Shown here: positions 1-5,724 of the stretch, piece after piece
How positions within the stretch are numbered: position 1 is the stretch's first letter
Layout: the number at the start of each line of letters is the position of its first letter
From: Saprospiraceae bacterium
GTDB lineage: Bacteria; Bacteroidota; Bacteroidia; Chitinophagales; Saprospiraceae
Assembly (NCBI GenBank): GCA_007128085.1
Contig: SKYC01000141.1
Coordinates: 1-6,904 of the forward strand
Reading direction: 5' to 3'
Length of the DNA: 6,904 nt
Translations under genes and position numbers: made by a program
The notes under the pieces: generated by a model
Seen by the model: only the letters and a program-made list of their open reading frames with translations
Told to the model about the DNA's origin: nothing
The model's database searches: none

Positions 1-122
1 AACTTCAGTATCACTAAATTGCATACTTTCTTCAAGGGAGACAGACGAAGGATTTCCGTTTACATAAAAAAGTGAACGCCGAACACCGATTAGCGAACGC
101 TGATTTGAGAAGTTTTTATAGA
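1..122. repeat. Direct repeat, copy A (cut by the left edge)
   Basis: Positions 1-122 match 248-369 at a constant offset of 247 bases. Positions 1-72 are identical between copies. I count seven substitutions in the first 118 bases, all from position 73 onward (73, 87, 93, 98, 101, 106, 108), and no gaps. The match begins at the first base of the window, so copy A may extend further left and more copies may exist there. The minus strand is open in one frame across the whole copy, without an ATG start. I do not recognise the element as a named insertion sequence. Confidence 0.9.
74..115. repeat. Degenerate heptamer array in copy A
   Basis: Six consecutive 7-base units can be read without gaps: GAACGCC, GAACACC, GATTAGC, GAACGCT, GATTTGA, GAAGTTT. 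Every unit begins with GA, and the first five follow GA(A/T)(C/T)NNN. The periodicity is visible directly. I associate runs of GAA/GATT-type degenerate 7-base units with intergenic regions of Bacteroidota from general familiarity, not from a search. Their function is unknown to me. Confidence 0.7.
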
Positions 123-247
123 ATGAATAAGTTTGATTTAGAAGAGGTCTTGATGGGTTTTTCGGTTACTTGAAATTGCCAGGGAAATGTGCCCAATGCT
201 TATGCGTCAAATCACCTTGCCAGGTAGTTGCTGTTGCTCTGTTAAGG

Positions 248-369
248 AACTTCAGTATCACTAAATTGCATACTTTCTTCAAGGGAGACAGACGAAGGAT
301 TTCCGTTTACATAAAAAAGCGAACGCCGAACACTGATTATCGAAGGCCGATTGGCGAAGTTTTTAAAGA
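248..369. repeat. Direct repeat, copy B
   Basis: This is the second copy of the element at the left edge, starting AACTTCAGTATCACTAAATT. Its first 72 bases (248-319) are identical to copy A. The following ~46 bases carry all the substitutions, and similarity stops near 369. Read on the minus strand, the core is open and ends at a TAA at 244-242, just outside the repeat. There are no terminal inverted repeats or transposase. Possible explanations are a small interspersed intergenic element of Bacteroidota, a duplicated gene tail, or part of a longer tandem array beyond the window. Confidence 0.9.
321..362. repeat. Degenerate heptamer array in copy B
   Basis: The six units here are GAACGCC, GAACACT, GATTATC, GAAGGCC, GATTGGC and GAAGTTT, in the same register as copy A. 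The first and last units are unchanged between copies, while the middle four differ by one or two bases each. The period of seven is kept although the sequence drifts. All but one of the differences between the two repeat copies before position 119/366 fall inside this array; the exception is the base just before it (73/320). Confidence 0.7.
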
Positions 370-573
370 TAGAAAGCCATGCGTGATTGAAAAATATTGG
401 GTGATATTAAGCCACTTTTTTATAAATGAACCAATTGAATAATAAAAACAACCAACAACAAAAGCTATTACGACAAATGGCGCTAACCGCGTCAATTCCG
501 TTTTGCTAATCGGTATCTTCAAGTGAGCTAGACAGGCCAAATTGATAGTTCGCAACAGCACATAAGACTCTTG

Positions 574-2016
574 TCAGTACTTGATGCAAACATTTTTTGG
601 CTCAGTAAAGAACCTCAGTGCTTCCAATCCACCCTCTCTGCCCATACCGGAGTTTTTCATTCCACCAAAGGGCGTTCTGAGGTCTCTAAGCAACCAACAA
701 TTGACCCAAATGATTCCAAAATCCAATTCAGCGGACAATTTATGTGCCCGGGAAAGATTTTGGGTCCAGATGGAAGTGGCCAGTCCATAAGATGTTCCAT
801 TGGCCATTTCGAGTGCTTCTTTATCAGAGCTGAATGGTGCAATCGTTACCACCGGACCAAAGATTTCATCCTGATTGGTGCTGCATTCCTGAGAAAGTCC
901 TTCAATAACAGTCGGAGCAATAAAGTATCCTTTTTTACACCTTCCATCGACTTTGATTCGCTGTCCACCACACAACACCTTTCCCCCCTCTTTCTCCGCA
1001 GTTTTAATATGTCCGAGGATCTTATTCATATGGTCTTTAGAGACCACCGCACCCAATTGTGTATCGGGTAAAACAGGATCCCCTACCACCAGTTTTCCGG
1101 CTCTTTCTACAAAGTCTTTTTTAAATTTATCGTAGATTTTATCTTCAATCAATATGCGGGAGCCACACAGACAAATCTGACCCTGATTGGCAAAAGCGGA
1201 TTTCAAAACAGCACTTAAGGTTTTCTCGTAATTGCAATCGGCAAAAATTAGGGTGGGGTTTTTTCCCCCCAATTCAAGGGACATTTTTTTAAACTGTGGG
1301 GCTACTACTGATGCAATCTTTTTCCCCGTTTCCGTCCCACCGGTAAATGACACAGCTTTCACCCCTCTGTGGCTGATCAATTCCTGTCCGACTTCTCCAC
1401 CCAGGCCGTGAACAATGTTTAAAACTCCCGGTGGCAATCCGCTGTCCATGACAATTTGTGAGAGCAAATAGGCGGTCATAGGAGTCACTTCGGAGGGTTT
1501 ACCTACCACGCAATTACCGGCTGCCAGGGCAGGAGCAATTTTCCAGCTAAAGAGATAAAGTGGGAGGTTCCAGGGGGAAATGCAAGCTACCGTCCCTATC
1601 GGCTGCCTCAATGTGTAGTTAATTGCTTCATCGGGCATCTCGTGGGATTCGCTGGAGAATTGGGTGATGGCGTCTGCAAAAAAGCGAAAATTGGCAGCGG
1701 CCCGCGGAATATCGACACTCCTGGCTAGTTTTAAGGGTTTTCCATTGTCTATGGACTCAGAAACAGACAACTCTTCGAGTTGCTCTTCTATCAAATCGCC
1801 GATTTTCCTCAGGTACCCGGCTCGCTCTGAAAGGGAAGTTCTCTTCCACTCTTCAAAAGCTGATTCTGCAGACACAACAGCCTCATCAACATCTTCCTTT
1901 CCACTCCTCGGAAGTATTGCATAGGGTTGTCCGGTAGCGGGTTCCGTAATTTCGATAAAATCACCGGTTTTAGCCTCCCGAAAATTCCCGCCTATAAAGT
2001 TCAATATCTTTTTCAT
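574..2016 (-). CDS. NAD-dependent aldehyde dehydrogenase, 2-aminomuconic / 2-hydroxymuconic semialdehyde dehydrogenase type (ALDH8-like)
   Basis: This 480-residue protein is the usual full length for a soluble NAD(P)+-dependent aldehyde dehydrogenase. Visible signatures are ISPWNLP with the oxyanion Asn150, GKPSE with Lys173 and Glu176 (the Glu favours NAD+), the FTGG turn at 224-227, LELGGK with general base Glu248, the nucleophile Cys282 in NQGQICLCGSR, and Glu384 in DEIFGP. The C-terminal part NCWLLRDLRTPFGGMKNSG and the ending TEPKNVCIKY resemble ALDH8A1 and bacterial aminomuconate or hydroxymuconate semialdehyde dehydrogenases. These oxidise a semialdehyde to a dicarboxylate in tryptophan (kynurenine) or catechol meta-cleavage degradation. 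Arg444 lines up by spacing with the carboxylate-binding Arg464 known in the Pseudomonas aminomuconate enzyme. ATG at 2016 fits the expected N-terminus and has an AAGGAG upstream. No other pathway gene is in the window, so the exact substrate is inferred. The gene is separated from the nqr operon by a terminator and appears to be its own transcription unit. Confidence 0.9.
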   Translation of the reverse strand: MKKILNFIGGNFREAKTGDFIEITEPATGQPYAILPRSGKEDVDEAVVSAESAFEEWKRTSLSERAGYLRKIGDLIEEQLEELSVSESIDNGKPLKLARSVDIPRAAANFRFFADAITQFSSESHEMPDEAINYTLRQPIGTVACISPWNLPLYLFSWKIAPALAAGNCVVGKPSEVTPMTAYLLSQIVMDSGLPPGVLNIVHGLGGEVGQELISHRGVKAVSFTGGTETGKKIASVVAPQFKKMSLELGGKNPTLIFADCNYEKTLSAVLKSAFANQGQICLCGSRILIEDKIYDKFKKDFVERAGKLVVGDPVLPDTQLGAVVSKDHMNKILGHIKTAEKEGGKVLCGGQRIKVDGRCKKGYFIAPTVIEGLSQECSTNQDEIFGPVVTIAPFSSDKEALEMANGTSYGLATSIWTQNLSRAHKLSAELDFGIIWVNCWLLRDLRTPFGGMKNSGMGREGGLEALRFFTEPKNVCIKY

Positions 2017-2029
2017 TGGTTTAGATTTT

Positions 2030-2035
2030 CTCCTT
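2030..2035 (-). promoter_or_regulatory. Ribosome binding site of the aldehyde dehydrogenase gene
   Basis: AAGGAG on the minus strand lies 13 bases before the ATG at 2016. The spacing is long, but this is the clearest Shine-Dalgarno match before any gene in the window and it supports the chosen start. Confidence 0.5.
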
Positions 2036-2208
2036 CTGAATAACTGCTGACTGAAGATACAAAAAAAGTTGAGATTGAGTCCTTTTCCCTCGGATATTCG
2101 TGAGGGGTCCTTGCGAAATCACTGAGTCAATTAAACACACAGGATTAATCCGGCTTAGAAAAAAATTCTAAAGACCCGAGCCATTCGAAATACCGGATCC
2201 TCAAAACC

Positions 2209-2236
2209 AAAAATGGTCTCCGCGGAGACCATTTTT
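2209..2236 (-). terminator. Rho-independent terminator of the nqr operon (perfect 28-base palindrome)
   Basis: The two 14-base halves, 2209-2222 and 2223-2236, are exact reverse complements. The likely RNA hairpin has a 12-base stem (AAAAATGGTCTC paired with GAGACCATTTTT) and a CGCG loop. The 3' arm ends in five T, followed on the minus strand by GG and four more T. It starts 25 bases past the nqrF stop codon at 2262, the expected position for the end of the operon. Because it is symmetric it could also stop transcription from the other side, but no plus-strand gene is nearby. Confidence 0.9.
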
Positions 2237-2261
2237 GTACTTTACATTATGAAAATTTGAC

Positions 2262-3581
2262 TTAGCCTCCAAAGTCATCAAAGGCAATATTTTCTTCAGG
2301 TACACCCATATCATCCAGCAGTTTAATCACCGCCTGATTCATCATAGGAGGCCCACAGAAGTAATATTCAATTTCCTCGGGTTCTTCGTGTTCCTTGAGG
2401 TAGTTGTCGTACAATACCTGGTGGATAAATCCGACAAAGCCATCGCCTTCCGAATCGAGGCTTTGCTTGGTTTTCCAGTTGTCTTCTTCCATGGGTTCAG
2501 AAAGGGCCACTTCAAAATTAAAATTGGGGAATCTCTCCTCAATTTCCCGGAACTCCTCCACGTAGAACAACTCTCTCTTAGATCTTCCACCGTACCAATA
2601 GGAGACCTTTCTGTCTTTGGTCTCCAAAGTGTGGAACAAGTGAAAGAGATGCGATCTCAATGGGGCCATCCCGGCACCACCACCGATGTACACCATTTCC
2701 TTTTTCGAGTGTTTGATAAAAAACTCACCATAGGGACCGGAGATGACCACTTTATCCCCGGGTTTGCAATCAAACACATAGGATGAACAGACACCGGGGT
2801 TCACCGCCATCCAGTCATTGGCATTTCTATCCCAAGGGGGAGTAGCAATTCGAATATTCAGTTTAATAATATCTCCTTCAGCGGGGTGATTGTCCATAGA
2901 ATAGGCGCGAAACTGAGGTTCGTCATTGACCATTCTCAGTTTCCACATATCGTAAGCATCCCAATCCTCCTTAAATTTATCGGGTCCTGCGGGGTCATCG
3001 GGATGAGGCGAAATATCAAAACCTTTGTAGTCCACGGTAATGACCGGCACATCGATTTGTATATAGCCTCCCGGTTCAAAGTCCATGGTTTCTCCTTCGG
3101 GCAACCTCACAACAAACTCCTTAATAAAGGTAGCGACATTGTAGTTAGAAACCACTTCCGTTTCAAATTTCTTAATACCGAAAATCTCTTCCGGCACTCT
3201 GATTTTCATGTCTTCACGCACTTTCACCTGGCAAGCGAGTCTGACCTTTTCAGCCACCTCTTTTCTCGACAGGTGGTTCAATTCTGTGGGCAGAACTTCA
3301 CCTCCTCCCTCGTCAATATTGCAAAGACACATGGCACAAGTTCCACCACCTCCACAGGCCGAAGGAAGAAAAATACTTTTATCCGACAGCACATTCAACA
3401 GGTTGGATCCGGGTTGAACCTTTATCGGGTTGTCCTCATCTCCATTGATAATCAAATTCACATCGCCCTGGGGCACCAGTTTTCTTCTCGCCATGATGAG
3501 GACAAAAGCAAGTCCCATGATGACAAACGCGAACACCAGAATCGCCGCAAGTATTGGAATAAATTCTATTAGGAAAAACAT
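2262..3581 (-). CDS. nqrF: Na+-translocating NADH:quinone reductase subunit F (NADH dehydrogenase, FAD and 2Fe-2S)
   Basis: NqrF is the electron entry subunit of Na+-NQR. It oxidises NADH with FAD and passes electrons to a 2Fe-2S cluster on the cytoplasmic side. From ATG at 3581 the protein has 439 residues. One N-terminal membrane helix (about 3-30) is followed by MARRK, then a ferredoxin domain with cluster ligands Cys76, Cys82, Cys85 and Cys117 (SACGGGGTCAMC and RLACQV). Next come the FAD-binding RAYS at 225-228, an NADH-binding GGGAGMAPLRSH at 300-311, and CGPPMM with Cys409 near the conserved end FDDFGG. A further Cys87 sits beside the cluster motif. Relative to the ~408-residue Vibrio protein there is extra sequence near 372-382 (TKQSLDSEGDG), before FVGFIHQVL. 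A TTG two codons upstream is possible, but ATG is preferred. The gene starts 20 bases after nqrE and is last in the operon, followed by a terminator. Confidence 0.97.
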   Translation of the reverse strand: MFFLIEFIPILAAILVFAFVIMGLAFVLIMARRKLVPQGDVNLIINGDEDNPIKVQPGSNLLNVLSDKSIFLPSACGGGGTCAMCLCNIDEGGGEVLPTELNHLSRKEVAEKVRLACQVKVREDMKIRVPEEIFGIKKFETEVVSNYNVATFIKEFVVRLPEGETMDFEPGGYIQIDVPVITVDYKGFDISPHPDDPAGPDKFKEDWDAYDMWKLRMVNDEPQFRAYSMDNHPAEGDIIKLNIRIATPPWDRNANDWMAVNPGVCSSYVFDCKPGDKVVISGPYGEFFIKHSKKEMVYIGGGAGMAPLRSHLFHLFHTLETKDRKVSYWYGGRSKRELFYVEEFREIEERFPNFNFEVALSEPMEEDNWKTKQSLDSEGDGFVGFIHQVLYDNYLKEHEEPEEIEYYFCGPPMMNQAVIKLLDDMGVPEENIAFDDFGG

Positions 3582-3601
3582 AAGCAAATTTTCTTTTTCA
3601 A

Positions 3602-4213
3602 TTAATTGGTGCCAGTAAAAGCTCCGGGATCAATTCCCATCAAACTCATAAATCCAATTCCCATCAATCCCGTGAGGATGAAAGCCATTCCCAGTCCTCT
3701 CAAAGGTCCGGGAACATTGGAATACCTGATCTTTTCCCTTATGGCTGCAATGGCAATGATGGCGAGAAAGAATCCAAACCCACTCCCGAGGCCAAAAGAT
3801 ACGGACTCAGGGAACGTGTACTCCCTGGCTATCATAAATAGCGAACCACCCAAAATGGCGCAGTTCACCGTGATCAGCGGCAAAAATATACCGAGCGATG
3901 AATAGAGTGCCGGCGAGTATTTTTCAATAATCATTTCCACCAATTGAACCATTGAGGCAATTACCGCAATAAACAGAATAAACCTCAGAAAAGTTAAATC
4001 CATTCCCAGTAAGCCCGATTCGCTCAGTAAAAAGGTGGTAATAAGCCAGTTGATGGGCATGGTTATACCCAACACAAAAATAACGGCCAGTCCCAATCCA
4101 AATGCGGTATCCAGTGTTTTAGAAACAGCGAGATAGGAACACATCCCCAAAAAGTAGGCGAGCACCATGTTCTCAATAAAGGCTGCTTTAATAAATATAT
4201 TGATCAATTCCAT
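3602..4213 (-). CDS. nqrE: Na+-translocating NADH:quinone reductase subunit E
   Basis: NqrE is an integral membrane subunit of Na+-NQR. With NqrD it forms an inverted-topology pair that holds an iron centre in the middle of the membrane, between the NqrF cluster and the FMN of NqrC. The 203-residue length matches the family. The sequence is almost entirely hydrophobic, consistent with six helices. It starts with the typical MELINIFIKAAFIENMVLAY and carries Cys25 (FLGMCSYLAV) and Cys118 (LITVNCAILGG), the two expected iron ligands. GREK-like loop residues appear as IREKIRYSNVP near 158-168. ATG at 4213 has only an A/T-rich leader, as is common in Bacteroidota. It lies 14 bases after the nqrD stop and 20 bases before nqrF, so the three genes are surely co-transcribed. 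Confidence 0.97.
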   Translation of the reverse strand: MELINIFIKAAFIENMVLAYFLGMCSYLAVSKTLDTAFGLGLAVIFVLGITMPINWLITTFLLSESGLLGMDLTFLRFILFIAVIASMVQLVEMIIEKYSPALYSSLGIFLPLITVNCAILGGSLFMIAREYTFPESVSFGLGSGFGFFLAIIAIAAIREKIRYSNVPGPLRGLGMAFILTGLMGIGFMSLMGIDPGAFTGTN

Positions 4214-4227
4214 AGTCGAAATAATTT

Positions 4228-4935
4228 TTAAGATACATCAATTAAGTCTCTGTTCCAGGCTCTGTGGATCCAGATCAATACTCCAATAACAAACAATGCT
4301 GAGGCAGACAGTACCATCAGGTTGTTGGGCATGTACCACGAAAGCAATGCGTGGGCTTCGGTATTAATCATAAATTGCGGTCCGGGGCCGAAGAGCTCCC
4401 AGCCCATAAGAGAACCGGAGCCAAACAACTCCCTGAAAAAAGCAACAATGATCAAAATCGCTCCGTAGCCCATGGCATTCCCCACCCCATCCAAAAAGGA
4501 CGGCCAGGGTTTGTCTGCCATTGCAAAAGCCTCTAACCTACCCATGATTATACAGTTGGTAATAATCAGTCCGATAAAAACAGACAACTCCTGATAAATG
4601 GGGTAGTTAATCGCCTTTAGAGACAACTCCACAACGGTCACCAAAAAGGCGATGATTATGAGCATCACAATCATCCTCACCTGTTTGGGTATGGTGTGTC
4701 GGAGAAGAGAGGTAAACAAATTGGCAAAACCCATCACAAATATTACCGCCAAAGTCATGACGACAGCAGGAGAAACCTGGGTCGTAATGGCCAGAGCAGA
4801 ACAAATACCCAATACCTGAACGGTAATGGGATTGTTGTCATTTAACGGATCGGTAATCAATCTGCGCTCCCGCTTTCCAAACAGGGGCTTTTTATCTTTT
4901 ACTTTAGGTTGATCTACTGTACTGGTATCAGCCAT
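4228..4935 (-). CDS. nqrD: Na+-translocating NADH:quinone reductase subunit D
   Basis: NqrD is the partner of NqrE in the membrane core of Na+-NQR and supplies the other two cysteines to the shared iron centre. Cys45 (VLGICSALAI) and Cys128 (IITNCIIMGRLEAFA) are at the expected places in the first and fourth hydrophobic segments. The 235 residues give six predicted membrane helices, the family-typical FLDGVGNAMGYG near 147-158 and a C-terminal stretch ending IHRAWNRDLIDVS. The charged N-terminus (about 1-35, with KVKDKKPLFGKRERR) is longer than in Vibrio NqrD and should be cytoplasmic. ATG at 4935 is the only start that keeps this tail, and it has no clear Shine-Dalgarno. The 42-base gap after nqrC is the largest in the operon, and I see no promoter or hairpin in it. 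Confidence 0.97.
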   Translation of the reverse strand: MADTSTVDQPKVKDKKPLFGKRERRLITDPLNDNNPITVQVLGICSALAITTQVSPAVVMTLAVIFVMGFANLFTSLLRHTIPKQVRMIVMLIIIAFLVTVVELSLKAINYPIYQELSVFIGLIITNCIIMGRLEAFAMADKPWPSFLDGVGNAMGYGAILIIVAFFRELFGSGSLMGWELFGPGPQFMINTEAHALLSWYMPNNLMVLSASALFVIGVLIWIHRAWNRDLIDVS

Positions 4936-4977
4936 AATTATTCATTTTCAATTTATACAAGCCAAAAAAACAATTGT

Positions 4978-5724
4978 TTACTGGGTCTCCACTTTTTCGA
5001 AATAAGAAAAATAATACTGCAACCCGCGTTCAAACATTTCTGAAACTCCATTATTGGTTACGGTAGATCCCGTAATGCCATCCACTTCGTGGTCTTCATC
5101 TGTTACACGTCCTTTTTTCACCGTTACTGATCTGAAGTTGCCCGCTTCATCGAACAACTTAGTTCCCACGAATTGCTCAGAAAATCGGGGATTGTCCGTG
5201 ATTTCGGCACCCAGTCCAGGTGTCTCGGCTCTGTGCCCAAATGCCACACCGGCAATGGTGTTGAAGTCCGATTGAAGAGCGACATTGGCCCAAATTTCGT
5301 CCCAGAGGCCATTGCCCCTTACGGAAACAACATAAAGCTGTTCATCGGGTGCATTGAATACAAAGACCGGAAAGATCCTGTCGGACTCTGGTTTTCGCCG
5401 CTCCCTACCCAGGTCGACATGTTCTGCCATGCCGCCTGCATATCCTTCGGCCCGAACCTCTTCCTCAGACAAAATATTGCCCTGGATATCAACCACATAC
5501 TGATCGATCTGATTATCGAATATTTCAATTACTTCATCGTCAGACATTTGTCTGATGGGTGTTTCCAGGTAGTTGTTTACCGCAAACAATATAGACCGTT
5601 TATTGGCCAATGCCTCATTGCGGTCGTGAATAGGTTTCAGCAAAGTGGCCATAGAAGACAACACCAATGCTACAACAACAGAAACTACCAGAATAAACTT
5701 AACAACATAAGATGTACTATGCAC
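4978..5724 (-). CDS. nqrC: Na+-translocating NADH:quinone reductase subunit C (covalent FMN subunit)
   Basis: NqrC carries an FMN covalently attached through a phosphoester to a threonine, and relays electrons on the periplasmic face of Na+-NQR. The 248-residue protein has one N-terminal membrane helix (about 7-28) and then a soluble FMN-binding domain. Conserved parts include GNGLWDEIWANVAL (137-150), HRAETPGLGAEI (164-175) and the attachment motif DGITGSTVTNNGV (215-227). The modified residue should be Thr221 (5064-5062). The start is GTG at 5724, overlapping the nqrB stop by 8 bases. An in-frame TAG lies one codon further upstream, and the next Met (residue 25) would remove most of the membrane helix, so GTG is close to forced. 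The overlap suggests translational coupling to nqrB. An ApbE-type flavin transferase is needed for FMN attachment and is not encoded in this window. Confidence 0.96.
   Translation of the reverse strand: MHSTSYVVKFILVVSVVVALVLSSMATLLKPIHDRNEALANKRSILFAVNNYLETPIRQMSDDEVIEIFDNQIDQYVVDIQGNILSEEEVRAEGYAGGMAEHVDLGRERRKPESDRIFPVFVFNAPDEQLYVVSVRGNGLWDEIWANVALQSDFNTIAGVAFGHRAETPGLGAEITDNPRFSEQFVGTKLFDEAGNFRSVTVKKGRVTDEDHEVDGITGSTVTNNGVSEMFERGLQYYFSYFEKVETQ

Larger units (their letters stand above)
1..573. other. Intergenic repeat-bearing region without a convincing gene
   Basis: This stretch lies downstream of the aldehyde dehydrogenase gene and runs to the left edge. It holds two copies of a ~120-base direct repeat (from position 1 and from position 248), a 125-base unique spacer between them, and about 200 bases of unique A/T-rich sequence next to the dehydrogenase stop. 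The longest open frames are 90 codons (plus, 170-442) and 74 codons (minus, 561-337, starting at GTG). Both run into or across a repeat copy, and neither resembles a family I know. I see no tRNA or rRNA and no clear hairpin plus T-run terminator for the dehydrogenase gene. It is best treated as non-coding or decayed sequence. Confidence 0.6.

Noticed and set aside
1..369. CRISPR array
   Set aside because: Only two copies of a ~120-base repeat with a 125-base spacer; the sizes are wrong and there are no cas genes.
170..442. 90-codon plus-strand open frame through repeat copy B
   Set aside because: It has no recognisable domain or ribosome binding site, starts in unique spacer and crosses the repeat and heptamer array; probably chance.
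571..1071. Plus-strand open frame of 166 codons opposite the dehydrogenase gene
   Set aside because: It is antisense to the conserved C-terminal catalytic domain of the aldehyde dehydrogenase and is not protein-like.
2053..2059. TATCTTC as a Bacteroidota -7 promoter box for the dehydrogenase gene
   Set aside because: It is an imperfect match to TAnnTTTG, with no TTG at the right distance upstream and only about 17 bases before the ribosome binding site; too weak to annotate.
2886..3572. Long plus-strand open frame (228 codons) opposite nqrF
   Set aside because: It is fully antisense to a clear nqrF with all cofactor motifs; the histidine- and serine-rich product has no family features.
3582..3587. 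TTG start for nqrF, two codons earlier
   Set aside because: ATG at 3581 gives a normal NqrF N-terminus; neither start has a good ribosome binding site, so the common codon is preferred.
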